Below, in pieces: positions 24,584 to 38,419 of a DNA stretch of 64,000 nucleotides (its first letter is position 1; each line of letters begins with the position of its first letter). The translations under genes and the position numbers were made by a program. The stretch is taken from positions 15,006,501 to 15,070,500 of the forward strand of contig NC_053190.1 in the NCBI RefSeq assembly GCF_905163445.1. The letters run 5' to 3'. Under the pieces are notes generated by a model that worked only from the letters and a program-made list of their open reading frames with translations, searched no databases and was not told where the DNA came from. This DNA comes from Pararge aegeria (lineage: Eukaryota > Arthropoda > Insecta > Lepidoptera > Nymphalidae).

Positions 24584-27500
24584 TCAAAATTTGGAAACTT
24601 CCTTCGTTTCTAAATCACTGTCCAATTGTGCTCTAACCAAAACCTCGTTTTTATCCAAATGCTTAACACTTTCTTCTTTTAAGGATATATTACTCTCCAA
24701 ATCATTTTTAACACGTCCATTCTTTTCTACGCATAAATCATCTTTCTCTGATATTGGTCCATTCTGCTGCAATTGAAGGTCTCTTTTTTCTAGAAGAGGT
24801 CCATTCCTCTGCAGTGAAAGGTCATTCTTTTCTAAAATATGGTCGTCTTTTTGAAGAGTTGTTAATATAATGTTATTTTCTAACAGTGATCTGTCCTTTT
24901 CAGGCAACGCTGATGGTTTTGATAAATCCGCAACTTTTTCCGTTCGCGGACTGCGTTTCTTTTGACCTATAACAATAAAAAATAAATTTTAAATAACTTG
25001 ATAGGTTTCAGCGAATGATCACCCACCACCTAACATCAGGTGGTTTATCTGCTTATTATGAATTATTTTTATAAAAAACAAAATCTACAGTGCCCGAGAA
25101 ACTGGCAAAATTTTGCTGGCTTATGAGAGATTTAGTGTTGTTAGAAAATAATTTGTCCTATAACATAACATTATAAACAAAAATTACCTGCTCCTATGAC
25201 CATTTTGATAACAGTAGAGAAAGGCGCATCAATAACCACAGTGACTAAGTATGAAACCCACACTGAGATCACTAAAAACGCCATGAAGTCAAATATCTGT
25301 AACGAAAACGTATTTTGAGTAAAAAACTAAAATAAACAATAGTGCCTATACCAATCTCTAAATAAATAATCCACAATAGTTAATCAATCAAACCTTTTAT
25401 TGCTTTTAAAAAAATATTGTTGTATATCTTTTTACAAAGATGGTACTAATATTAAATGTGTCAATGTTATTCAGTTTATAGATAATATTTGTTCGAAAAA
25501 AATAACATATTATATTTACTAAAAATTAATTCTTACTAGTGAGAAAGCCATTAATTGTGCTTCTTATCTGTCTGCATGTATTTCAAAGTACACAATAATA
25601 GCTAAACTACGTCTGTACAATCAAGCAGAGGTATTTCATTCATTCAATAAGGATTGTTGATCGACTTATGTTTTGCTGATCCTTTTCCATCCATTACGAG
25701 AGATGGCTCTCGTAGAAAAGAAGAATTCAGAGTTGAGATGATGCTAAGATCCACCACGAAATTCAGTGTGGGTTCGCGAACGTCGTTTTATACAAATGAT
25801 ATAAAAAAAAAACATACTGACCCTTGCACCTTGGCTGAAGAACTGGGGCGACAATTGCATACCCGCCACCAGAAACATAATCGGGTAATGATACAGGTAC
25901 ATTGCAAATGAAATTCGAGCAGGGATCTTCCAGATCGAAAGTGTTAGTAACCAATTTATGGGGCCTAAAAATATAATCAAATGTAGCAGCGAGAAGTTAT
26001 AATACCAGTATAAGTATGTTGCGTTAAAATAAATTTTTAAAATGAGTTTATATGATATTATTCGACATAAAACGTTAACTTACCTCCATAACCTTTAGCA
26101 CAGGCAAAGATAATCCAACCTAGTCCAATAGCCCATAGAGCTCGCATAAAGGAATTGAATAGATTATCTCCAACCTGGTTATCCCAGTCAAGTTGCATGA
26201 CTAAGTAAGAGGTGTAGAAGCCAGATGCAATCAATCCAAGGGCTATTGTCCAAGAAACCAGCATGAAACTCTGTAAACAAATATTTTTTGACATTTGACA
26301 TTTCGTCATCATGAAATGCGAAGCATGCTAATTTGAAGGTTTTGAAATAAGTAAATATATATATTAAGAAAAGAACAAGAAGAACCATGAGGAAACCATC
26401 AACTTATATTTCGATAAAACTTTCCTGATACCATTAGTTGTAGATGAAGTAAAAAAATAACTCAGTTTAAGAGGAATCAATTAATATTATGAAAGCACTA
26501 ATTACTATGAAGTTTTGTAAAACTCTGCAAATTAAAAAGAATAACTGATGTAATCAAGATTATATGACTGGATAATGAGTTGAACAACACGTCACAGTTC
26601 TATGACACGTGAACACGTGAAATTTTTATCAAGACACATTTTAAAGATATTTTTGGTTTAATGATAAATAAAATACAAGCCTATAATAATACTTTATTAA
26701 TGCTATGGATAAAGTGATATAAAAGGATTAAAAATACAACCACCTAATTTAAAATAGGTATTTAATGACTATATACCTTGGCTAGATCCATAACTCTATA
26801 GAGTTCTTGCCTTTGGAAAATCAATGTTAACAATAAATACATAATAAATAATAAAAGATTTCTTTTAGATATCACCTGCAAGATATCATTTTTCAAATGA
26901 GTTTGTAGTATTTTTCAAGTAAATAATACTTCAATGAGATTTTAATAAAACTTATTTCAAAGTTTAACTCACATAAAACTCGGTTATCATAAGCCCAAAC
27001 GGTTTTACTAATAATGTTAATATACTAATGTTAATATCTTTTGAGACTTTCCTGTTTATCTTATATTATTGTCTAAATCTAAATTGAATTTAGGATTAAC
27101 TTGCTATAATTCACAACCACCTGGCTAATCTGGACGGTGTTGTTTATAGTGAATATTATTTATTCGCAGAGATTCGATGAGATTTTAACGCCACTACTAT
27201 TATTGCAACTTTGACTTACATAATAAAATAACCTAATTGTTTTTTGAAATATAATAAATTAAATCATTCATAATATCAGCCCATTACCAGCCCACTACAG
27301 GGTACGGGTCTCCCCGCAATATGAGAAGGGTTTCGGTCGTAGTCCACTACGCTGGCCCAGTGCGGATTGGTAGACTCTACACGCCTTAGAGAACATTATG
27401 GAGAAAACTCAGGTTACCTAACGAAGTTTTCCTTCACCGTTGAAGCAAGTAAAATTTTTATTTCTTAAAACGTAACTTAGAAAAGTAAGAGTTGCATGCT

Positions 27501-30500
27501 GGGATTCGAACTCGGCCCCCAGAAACTACGACACTACTCTATTACCGCTTCAATAAACCATTACTAAAAATTAATGTGAAATTTAAAGAAAAATAATATT
27601 TTATACTTTCTGACAGTAATACAGTTACTATAAACAGTACAAAGTTAAACTATTACTATTATAGTATTTAAGTAAAACAGTTACTTTGTTTTTCAATTCT
27701 GAGTACCGACAAACACAAATACAGAGGTTTTATTCAGCGTAGCTATCGTTAATATCAATCTAATTGGTTCTGTGACATTCAGAATTTCCAAATAAATCGT
27801 ACTACCTACTTACATGAAGATAAACACTCAAATATAAAATCGACAAACAATATAATTTATAGAATAATTAAACGTACCTTTTTTAACCTAATTTCTTGTC
27901 CTTTGTAGATGTTTAGGATGTAGCCAACAATCATGCCCACGAAGAATGGGGAACCTCGTGTTAAAGCATTCATATAGTAATTTCTCATGTAGAAAGGCTG
28001 TTCTTCTAAGCGTCTGCCAAATAAGACAACATGATAAAAAGAGTTATTGAGGTATTCCCAATTATGTATTTGGTTAATTTCATTAAAATATGTCTTAACG
28101 AAACTTCCAAACATTCAGGAATGTCAAATATATAGTACGAGATATCATATTTATTACACTTACGGAATTGTCATATTAGTAGCGGGCATGTCCTTCATAA
28201 AGTTCCATATAGTGGATGCGGCAAGAATTGCTAGCAATCCAGATACTAGAGCAGACCATGCTGCCTTCTTATTACTCCCAAGAACCCAAAATAGGACGAG
28301 TGGCGATACAATGTGTAGTTGGATATCAATGGCGATGTACCAAGAATGACGTATACACTGGAAATAATAATTATGCATGTTCATATTACAAAAGTTTTTT
28401 TTAAGATGCGTTTGCGCTTGATTACCATCATGAATGAAAATAATGATGAGGACAGATGAACACTGTCCTAGAAAATGCTTTTTCACTCTTGGCATTTGCA
28501 GTGCAAATTCAACGTGGTAGAAAACAGTTAAACAGTTACAATTTATTATTTTAGATAGAAAAAAATAATCTATCTAAAATAATAAATCTTTCTTAAAATA
28601 ATCCTTTGGATAGGATGCTGGACTAAAAGCCTACAATGGCTCCCAACGGGAGGATTAACATGTGTAACTCCCAATGGGTGATCGCAGTACATGGTGGTAG
28701 TGGCAGAGAGGACGATGCTACCCATCCTTCGTTATATTCCCTTAGTCGCATCGTTCGAGACCCGGAGAATTGTTGGTGACAATTGTTACCACGTGACCCC
28801 AAAACAAACCAAATAATCTTAATATGTAGTAATAAACGTTCAGTAAGAACTTACAATATCATCGGGGTTTACATAGTTCTGAACATGTAATAACGTTGTC
28901 CACCAAAAAGTTCGACATCTTTCTGCGTTACGGGCAACTTCGACCCAATATGGACCGTCTACCATGCGGTGGAATACAGAAGCTTCTAGAAGAACTAGCG
29001 AAGCTAACAGCGGGAACATTCGTAAAAGACGATTTATGTAGAATACATGTAAGCGTTTCAGAAATGTAGCTGGAAAATAAAAATTACAGAATTATGAAAA
29101 TTGAACCGTAATTGGATTATTTTTCCCTATCTTGTGCCCCAGAGCTAAACGAACTCATAATAGAAAATACGGATTAGAAGTTTCGATCTAGCAAACCATC
29201 CTAATCTCGATTAAATGTCTGTACATAAGGGATTTGAAATATGATAGTACCTATGTTTTAAATTATAAGTAAAGATTAAAATACTCTTTTGGTTATTATT
29301 ACACCAATTGGCGTCCACTGATGGACAAAGGTCTTTTGTAGGAAGTTCCAAATACCATGGTCTTGCGCCGTTTAGGTCCAGCGCCTCCCTGAGACTCGTT
29401 TGATGTTATATAATTATAAACTAGATGTGCCCTGCTGCTTTGCCCGTGTTAATTAAGGGACGCAGCGTACTGCTACATAGACTACACCTACCTCAATAAA
29501 TGAAATACATAACGTAAAACAATACATAACGTTTTTTCAACCTTACGAGTGCGAGCGAATAATATACTTGATCTTGCTCTTGGAGCTTGAATCACCCACT
29601 ATTTTATACTTTCAATCACGTAAACATCGCCAAATGGAAATGACCGGCCCGAGAAATTTAAATATTTTTAATTCCCTTTAGCAAATGACAGCAAATAAAA
29701 ATGTGTGGCATAACATCAGCACTACATATTAATCTATAGCGCTGGTAAAGCATCGTGGATCCAAGTCAGTAAATGGATGGGTGCCCATCTTTCGAAATTT
29801 GAAAGATAATATAATATCAATCAGTCTTAGCTCCTGTCACTAACAAAGAATAATAAAATATCTTAAATGTACAGAAATTGACCCGTTACAGTTTAATTCT
29901 AAGTAGGTATAGATACTTTACCGACAGCAACAATGACCTCGCTAATAAGTGTTTGAAAATGTTTTGGTAATAGTGTAGGTACAGTAATTTTAGAGGACAT
30001 TGATTAAAAGTATTATTGGTAATGAGTTTTATTACTCACATTGCAAGATTTAAGAAAGATATAGATTTTAATAGAAACTAACCAAAAAAAAGTTAGGATT
30101 GAAATTATCGGTTAGAATTTATCTAGATTAATCATAACAACTATTTTGGAAACTTACTTCCAGACATCTTTCCAACGGAAGTGTAGACGAGCAAAAGTCC
30201 TGCCATTAGGAAGAACGAATCAACTGAGAAGAGCCCCGTTGATACCCAAACTGCGTCTCCGGAAGTTACCCACTGTTAAGAAACAAAGAAATGCATGATA
30301 ATGTATAGTTAAAAGGTATGCATTACATAACCTAACGAAGTTTATGACTCTTCTTTTATTTCCCTTTATTAATTACTTGTTACACTCTGTAGAATCTATT
30401 ACAACCTCTATACAGCCTCTTAATGGGTCTTCACGAAGCTTATGACGTTTATTTTCATTTTCTCGCCCTCTACTTTCATAATTCTTCCACTTTTCTAACC

Positions 30501-33500
30501 TCCTGTCTCCCTCATACAGTGTAACATTATTTACGGACGGAATCGATTGATTTTTTGGTGAACTCAGAATTATTTATCTCAAATAAATTGACTATATGAT
30601 ATATTACGCATATAAGATTAATTCAGATAAAAATTATCAAACAATAAAATGATAAATGATATATGAATTTGGTAACAGTAAAACTGTATTATTTGAAATA
30701 GATATTTAAAATAATGACGTAATTTCCACTCACTTTAATTCCATCCAAGAGATTGTAATTGAAGTTGTGCATGGAGAAGGCGTGGCCCACGATAACCCAC
30801 ATCATAGAAATAGATCTGACTCCATCTAAACAGTCTAGCGCATTCGCGTTTGGAGCAAATGTTACGAGACGACGAGTATTTGTGTATACTGAGAACATGC
30901 GGATGTAGATAATAGCGCTCTTTGGATCTGTAACAACATATTGCAATACTTATTAACAATTTATCTATGTAACTATATTGAATAATAACTAATAATCTCC
31001 ACACTTTGTTTTCGACATTAATTTTCATATTGACGACTCTAAAGCTATAAATCCAATGGATAATGATTATACAACGCATATTAATTAGATAATTGATCAG
31101 TTTAATCAATCATGGGCGTATGATACTAGTAGTCTTAACATAATTTCCGGGGATTTATGATAAAGAATAACAAGATAATAATAAAAAGTTTCAGCCATTT
31201 TACTTCTTCTCAGCTTTCACTATTTGTTTTAATAGAGTGTTGCGAGTAATAAACTCCCTGCTCACTCGCTTTAAGGTAGCAGTAGAGTTTAAGCTCTAAA
31301 TCTATTGATATAGGGGGCTAGTGCATGTAAAATATTTATATTTATTTATTTATTTTTTTTAATGATGACACTAAATAAATTCGAACACAAATGCAGACAG
31401 AACCATTATATTGTATAAAATATTGAGGTTAAACGTTGTCGGTGGTTCTTTTAAAAAATCTTTTAATTAATCACGAATAAATACGATAGTAACATGTTAA
31501 ATCAAGTGAGTATATAATATATATAATAATACACTATTATTTATGATCATCAGCTGCGACAAGTCTTTTTTTGTGAAGAACGCTCTGACTTGCAATGTCA
31601 GCAAACCTTCTTATCATGCTTTAAGTTTTCATGTAAGTGAATATAGTTCTTACGAAAACAATAAATTTCTTAAACTACAAAAGTTACAGTTGTAATAAAT
31701 AATCTCCGATATGATAAAACTAATCCAAAATGTTGAGATGGCAAATTGAATTTTTCTATCCTTTTCCTACTCTTCAATGTAGATAATGATAGCACTGCTT
31801 AATTCAATGTGCCATCTGATGATTTTGATGTAACAATATTTATATCTATCTATACATTTAGATCATTAATCATCGCAATAAAAATTAAATAAAACTGAAA
31901 TGAAACTTACCCTTCTTTAAGATGAATAAGTGAGTGATATCGTACGCAGTACCAAGCACTGTTAAGAGCGCAATTAAGGAGAAAATGACGCTGAAACAGA
32001 AATAAAATATTAAGTAGGTAAACTTATGAAGTTACTAAAGTTTAGTGGAAAGATCAAAATGTCACCAATCTTTAAACAAACATTCAATTGAGAGCTATTT
32101 AATAATAATGTGTGTGATGATTGCATAATCGTTAGCCCTCTTTAGCTACCTAGTAACCTACCTAGTTGATTTTGACATAAAATGTAAAAATATCCAGTTG
32201 TTTCCTCAGTCAGAGAATACTTGACGATTTAAACAGAGGTAAATAGGTAGTATAGTATAAAGATTATAGAATTTTGTAATGTGTTGTTTTAAGGCACGGC
32301 AGATGAAAATGATTTTTTACACCAGCTACTTATACTTTATAAAGCTACTGTCAGCTATTAAAATCCAAAATAAAATATAAAATAATTTCAGAAATATTTT
32401 TAAATAAAACAGTTCATGTCTTTTAAAATTTTCTTTTGCGAGCGATCGAAAGATTAATAAATAATTGCTGACGTACAAATATTTATGATTTTATTATATT
32501 ACAACCTAATGACGACAATTTGATAACCTTATTACCAAATATTATTCAAAAGTATTTATTTTAGTCGTAATGCAATATAATTATTGAATAATATAAAGTG
32601 ACTGTAAAGATTATGAGTAAAACGACAAAGCTTCTCAATTACGAAGTTCAATGGCATTTTTTTTATAAATACTGTCTTTTTTCAAAATAAAACGACTAGA
32701 AGAACGAAATTAAAATGCAACAGTGTGATTACCAATATGTATATGAAAATGCAAATAATTTGTCAATCAATCAAATCAAATATGGACATTCATTAACAAC
32801 AACGTTATTTTTAAATCACGCCTCAAAAATCACATTTCAAGTCGGTTGGTCACAAGAAATGTAGGAATCCGTATCTCCTTAGTGATAGAAAACCAAATAT
32901 TTAACAATCATGTTGTTATTTCTTAGGTTCTCTTTAAACTCGGTTATTTTAAGGACCCCATCAACATCATCACGATGATTCACAAGCTTCGTTCGACCAA
33001 GGTCGTGTCCAGCTTCTTCAGAGTGTAGTTAGAACAAGTTTTATTGGAAATTTATATGATAATTAGACTTACATAGCTACGTAATCAACAGGTACCCAAG
33101 GCTTGTCATTGGGTAGACGACAAAATTGTTCCTCAAATTGGAAACCTATGGAGCTCAAATTGAAACTCCGCTGTGTAAATTGTAGCGAGGTACAAACTTT
33201 GGGTATGCAAATGGCCACGTTCATTGCAGCTTTTGAGATGACATCTTGAACTTCGACACGGTTTCTGAAAAATAGGGTAAAAAATCAGTTTTGTTATCAA
33301 TTGTATAGTGATATACAAATATAAATAGATATTACACTGGCATGGCTTCTTGATTCTCTGGGAAAATAATGTTGTTATTACCACATCAGGGCTAACAAAG
33401 CCAGGAAACAAAATTATATTCCCCGATTATAACCTGACTAGGGATATAATTAACCTGACCACCTGCTATAGCACGTCATGGAATAGGAGAAGTTTACCCC

Positions 33501-36500
33501 CGTTTATTTTTATACATATATTATTTGGATATTATTTCCACTTGTGCGCCAATGCTCTGATAGTTCATAAAACTGTGGGAGAAGATAATTTTTTATCCTT
33601 TCCCCGGGTAGATAATTATCTCCTGCCCATGCTAGCCGTGCAGAATGCTTGGTATGGAACGTGCTTTGGTATGGTCATTACGCACGAAATGTATTTTGAG
33701 AGAAATCCCTATTTATGACCAAGGCTGACCATCAAAATTCAACAACACATAGTATAGTTAGTTTTTTTGGAAAAATAGTTTCTAGTTATAAGTACAAAGC
33801 GTTCGTTTTCGTGTCTACTGTGCCAATTCTTCCACCTTTAATTTTTTACCTTTGCTAAAATTATTTTCCTTTGTCAACCCTTTTAAACAATTTCCTTCCC
33901 GCTATCTAGAATTTAATAAATAATTTCAGCATGACAGCGTTAATCTTATCACTCTCATAATTTACAGCAGTTAGTGACGTCAACTTCAACAGTTCTGGTT
34001 TGAAGAGGTAATAAATTGTACGTCACAATATGCATATGGTGAATGAAGACTTAATAACATAAAGGATCAAAACCAGTGTTATTCTATTCCTTATAATAAT
34101 TTGGGGGCTTTTTCTATCCAAATAATATTTCCTGTTTTTTTTTTTGTAAATATGAATTGAATATATTATTTAAAAAACCCCTTTTAAATTATGGTTTTAC
34201 CGGTTTTAAATTATGCAGTATAGTAGTAGAAATTTGGACAAAGACGGCCATTTCCCTTAACAAAAAGGCCTGGAGATGTAAAGTGCTACTTATATTTATG
34301 GTCCATGCGTCATCAACTCTCATAGCTGGGGCACATTTAGAATTTAAACAAACTGTGCTGGAAGACCAAGCAGATGGTTGGCCTGATGGCAGGACAAAAC
34401 CATCGTTTATAAACAAAAAGTCAGCAAAACTTTGCAGGTCATGAACACATCCTACAAAGTGCTATCTTATGTACGACAACCTAAGGCATAGGCCCCATGT
34501 GCTTGGAATTAGGCCACAAACACGCCTTAAAGAGTGTAACACAGCAATGCTGCTAGGCCGCAGAAACAAACTTGGCGATAGTATAGCGAGTAGCTTACCC
34601 AGACGAGCTCTGGCAAAAAAAAAATCTACTATTACTTGACCCGAGCTTAAACAATATGCTCTGATTTAAACTACCTTTTTAAAAGCGTTATCAAACTATT
34701 ACTTACATGTTATCTCTTTTCCCAACTGCAAAACTTTGTGCTTCAGAAATTATTCCATTATCAAAGTGTACAATTTTCATATTAGTGAAGTCACGTCGTG
34801 GTAAAATAATGTACTCTTCTGCAAACGGTACCTCGATGGTTTGATTAAAAGGTATTTGAAGGAAGCAATATTTTCCTTGGATATTCATATCTTGTCTCTT
34901 TTCTTCTATTCCAAGACATTGATAGTAGTCCCCAAGGTCAGCGCCACTCAACATAAACAACCCTCTTGGTGTTCTCATTCCCGAATCCAAGACTGCAAGA
35001 AAAAAAAACTTTAAAAGAAAATGGACTATAACAATATAATAATAATAATAATAATAAATATATTACCACAATACACACATCGCCATCTAGCCCCGAAATT
35101 AGCGTAGCTTGTTTTATGGGTACTAAGCTGACTGATGAATATTTTTACGAATAATATACATATAAACACCCAGACACTGAAAAACATACATGCTCATCAC
35201 ACAAACATTTTACAGTTACAGTTACAGAGAATCGAACCCACGGCCTTGGATTCGCCAAGGTCGCTGCGAACAGCGCCAATCGGCCGTCAAATAATAACTT
35301 ATCGGAATATAGGCCGTCTAATATGAATATTAGAATTAAAAATAAACTCGTTGTGCAGTTAACGATAAAAAAGCTAGGATATGAATTGTTCTAGCTTTAT
35401 AGCTAAATGTTAATTAACTGTGAAACGGTGATAACAAAAAAAAATACCCGGCTTAGTTTGTTGTGGGCTCTTTTTAGACCAAGGCGCGTTTAAAACCCTC
35501 GTAGCTTAAGGTTTAAGCTATCGATCGAAGTTTTCACCATTACACAATTATGTAATCATATATGTATGAACGCTTCATAAGTGCCTGATAGGCCTAAAGG
35601 AATAATGAATATTTGAATTTGAGAGCACATACAGTAAGTAACATTAATCCTTACTTAAATATTCTTTTGTATGTTTGTTTCCTATTGTTAGCTTAACCAC
35701 TGCCTGATCTAGATGCCATTTTGCAGAAATAAGCATCAACTTTCTTGCTCCATAACATCCATATTAAAATAATATTATATGTTAACAACTTGCAGTCAAA
35801 AAAATTTGCATCGAACGTTAAGCCGAACTTTACTTTACAATAACAATAAGTCTGATGCTAGAGAATTCTTCAAAAGGGTCCGGAATTATATCATCATGCT
35901 CTGAGAGACTGACTGACTTAGCAATTTAAAGAGGATCACAACCTTTCCCGACCGCAAGGTAGCGGTTATTATAGATATGCCAAAATCAAATTACCAGGTT
36001 CATCTTCAAGTCTAAAAAGATCACACATCATTAAGGGCATTTAGCAAGAAGAAATATTTTCTTCACAGAATTTGTAATATAATATTTTTAGGTGCTTTAG
36101 GTCATATAAATGTAAAAGAAAAACATCAGTAAAAATAAATAATATTGCATAGAATACTAAATGGTTACAAATAACAGTGCTTACTAAATAACGTATACTA
36201 CTAGTTGTCATCCGCAACTTTGTCCGCGTTTTTGAATGATTTCGCGGCAAGTTTTCTCGGAACAAAAAGTATTTTATGTTTCTTGAAGATATAGCTAGTA
36301 TAACATATGTGCTACAGAAGTTAAGGTTTGAAAGCGTAATAAACAAGAAAAAACTCACATTTTCTTGTGATTAACGAGTAACATGCTAGTCCACAAACTA
36401 TTCGCCAGATAAGTGAGATAATCCAAAACACAAACTATTCCATATAGGAGGATGACAACCAAGTTTACAAACCTAGAGGCATTTTCTAAAATCGATTTAT

Positions 36501-36729
36501 GTTTTATTTGCGTTAATCAAAAGATCAATGAACTAAACTTACATCGTCCGTACAGATTTGAGTCGTTTGTCCGCAGAAACGCCATTTGCTTCTCACATTC
36601 TTCAGAATCTAATACTCTGTCATAGAGGTCTTTATCAAAAGTACGACTGTTATCTTCATCTATAACTAAACGGCCATTTGAAAAAGCGAAAACACTGATC
36701 AAAACTAAAAGTGAAATATTTAACTCCAT
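24584..36729 (-). CDS. NRF-6-like acyltransferase-3 membrane protein B (806 aa, 13 exons)
   Basis: Tandem paralogue of the gene at 14514-21978 with the same architecture. Exons: 36729-36543, 34992-34707, 33264-33073, 31990-31911, 30927-30734, 30272-30158, 29069-28855, 28357-28164, 28013-27878, 26270-26084, 25964-25822, 25296-25188, 24966-24584. The 2421 nt form one open frame with matching phases. Residues 1-19 are a signal peptide (MELNISLLVLISVFAFSNG). The NRF domain contains LYDRVLDSEECEKQ and CRLPNDKPW. The acyltransferase motif CLDGVRSISMMWVIVGH ends at H297. Ten or so membrane segments follow, including PINWLLTLSIWKIPARIS. Residues 680-806 are a charged, probably cytosolic tail with 14-residue repeats, absent from the paralogue. 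One extra phase-2 intron (28163-28014) interrupts what is a single exon in the paralogue. Introns carry a SINE and LINE debris. Substrate unknown. Confidence 0.92.
24714..24839 (-). repeat. Coding 42-bp tandem repeat (3 units) in the NRF-B tail
   Basis: Three adjacent 42-bp units (24714-24755, 24756-24797, 24798-24839) with a degenerate fourth after 24840. Each encodes 14 residues of the type LEKxDLxLQxNGPx. The period is a multiple of three, so unit gain or loss would keep the reading frame. Confidence 0.8.
27274..27549 (-). mobile_element. tRNA-derived SINE, family 2 (NRF-B intron)
   Basis: Near full-length copy in the intron between NRF-B exons 9 and 10. Confidence 0.8.
28610..28800 (-). 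repeat. LINE-like dispersed repeat (NRF-B intron 7)
   Basis: CTACCCATCCTTCGTTATAT and TCCCTTAGTCGC are part of a frequent lepidopteran interspersed repeat; a related piece is at 44690-44880. Confidence 0.5.
29300..29410 (-). mobile_element. LINE 3' fragment (NRF-B intron 6)
   Basis: Carries GGCGTCCACTGATGGACAAA and GGTCTTGCGCCG, the conserved 3' end of this LINE family. Confidence 0.6.
31991..33072. other. NRF-B intron 3
   Basis: About 1.1 kb intron; AT-rich, no repeat or exon recognised. Confidence 0.6.
34255..34625 (+). repeat. Dispersed repeat (NRF-B intron 2)
   Basis: GTGTAACACAGCAATGCTGC and CTTACCCAGACGAGCTCTGG are 3'-region motifs shared with diverged pieces at 51880-51990, 52305-52425, 58130-58300 and 62800-62960. 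It contains a short frame that is not conserved among copies. Confidence 0.5.
35037..35294 (-). mobile_element. tRNA-derived SINE, family 1 (in NRF-B intron 1)
   Basis: Near full-length minus-strand copy with an AAT-repeat tail, in the same orientation as the host gene and just upstream of exon 2. Confidence 0.8.
35455..35640 (+). mobile_element. LINE 3' UTR fragment (NRF-B intron 1)
   Basis: GTTGTGGGCTCTTTTTAGAC and AAAACCCTCGTAGCTT match, on the plus strand, the LINE 3' UTR of 55800-56500; ends GAATATTTGAATTTG. Confidence 0.65.
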
Positions 36730-37063
36730 TGTAATCAACACAACACTTTTTTAGTCCCAAAATTATTTCATACTCGTACTCCGTTGTTGCCTTATTCGTG
36801 ATCTTTGGCGTAATGATATATTTTTTTGGCACGGGGATGTCTTTGATTATTTATTGTTGTAATTAGCAATTATAATCTAATCTATATAGTTATCGCCTGA
36901 ATTTATTACTCATGTAAATTCAGATAAAATTTGCGATTTTGCCACTGATAGTAATTAAATTCCTCCGAATAGGTTTACTTTCCGGGTTCATATCTAGTCC
37001 TAGGAAAGCAAAACATGTTTTTAAATAAACACATCTCATTACAAAAAAGATAACTACTATAAA

Positions 37064-37296
37064 ATGAGCAATTTACCAAACATAAGAAGAAAAATAAAAC
37101 ATTTTGTTGGCTCTAGGATAGCATATAATGCACCTTTACCACCGGCTAGTGAAAGATTGGACATTCATAGCATTGGACAAACGTAAAAGTACAAGCGAGA
37201 AAATTAAGTGACGACCACAAAAAAATTACCGATTTAGAGAATAGCCCATCCCAAGAAGAGCAGGCAGAGCTTGTAGGTTTATTACATAATAATTAG
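37064..37296 (+). pseudogene. Possible broken gene remnant
   Basis: From the ATG at 37064 the first frame reads MSNLPNIRRKIKHFVG... for about 45 codons before a stop. A different frame then continues with protein-like sequence (KLSDDHKKITDLENSPSQEE) to a TAG at 37294-37296. The two parts would join with one small indel near 37190. This looks like a decayed or intron-less copy of a small protein gene, but I do not recognise the parent. Confidence 0.3.
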
Positions 37297-38419
37297 AATT
37301 GTACTTAGAAAGTGGTATTTATCTAACAAAACAAAGCTTCTCATTTGTGCACTAACTTTTAGATATTCGTAGAAAAATTCGTTATGAAAGCTTAGTTAAT
37401 GATACTTAAATTATTTAGTTTCTAGTTATGAATGATGTTCTGGAATCTAGAGGGAAACGTAATTTTTGTATAAAGATCGAAACCAAATAATTAAACCTAG
37501 AAGCATATTATTTTTCTTCGTGCATTAAATTCATTTCAAATCCATTAATATTATTTGACAAATTGTTGACCAAAGTCTTGGCTCTCACATGGAAGGAGAT
37601 AACGGGCAAAAAGCTAACGGATTCCTCAGAGGATTTCGATATGTAACTGTAAAATTGAGATTACGTATAAATTCAAAAATAAGCAAGAGTATTAAAATGA
37701 CTGAGTCACTATTTATCTTTAGTTTGAGGTAATCAGTTTTTTGAGAATTCATTAAAAGTAGTGAAAGGAATCAAAAATAGTGTCATTTTTGTGCTTGATA
37801 AGAGTCTATGAATGCGCAATTAGTCATTGATATTTAGCTTAAAGTTGATAAATAGGTAATCTATATGCAAGAGTGATACCGATAGCATTATGTCATTAGC
37901 TCTTTGGAATGAAAACAATATTTTTTTAATGCGTAATTATTAAGATAAAATATATTTAAGTTAAAATTGTACTTCGTTATTATTATATTTATTGTCTATT
38001 GTAGTCCTTAAGCAAACGTGGATCCTTATAGAAATATCGACTCTGTTCAGAATCCGTAACGGGAAACTTATCTTTCAGACCTTATCTTACGAGTGTATGA
38101 AAATATTGGGAGTTTCACTTATTTCATTAACGCATTTTTTTTAATTTTCGATACGCAATCTCTAATTATGATAAAAAAAGATTATGTCTGGTATATATTA
38201 TGAGGTTATTGTTATTTATATAGTATGTAAATAAGATTAAAGATCTGACTTTCTGATTGTGTTTGGATTGGGAACACACAACGAATTTCCACCGTTTGTT
38301 TTGTACACTAGCTCTTTATTGCAATCGTGACTTATTTTATTTAGTCGTATGGCATTTTCTAAAAATAAGCGGTTTAAATTATTGATATCATCTACAAATT
38401 AATAGCTAACATGTCAATT

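Noticed and set aside
33350..33718. 122-codon open frame on the plus strand
   Set aside because: It lies within NRF-B intron 2 and opposite to the gene. The sequence looks like an AT-rich repeat with local self-complementarity (AGATAATTATCT), and the peptide has no domain-like pattern.
34157..34444. 95-codon plus-strand frame
   Set aside because: It is part of a dispersed repeat in an NRF-B intron; the frame is not kept in related copies.
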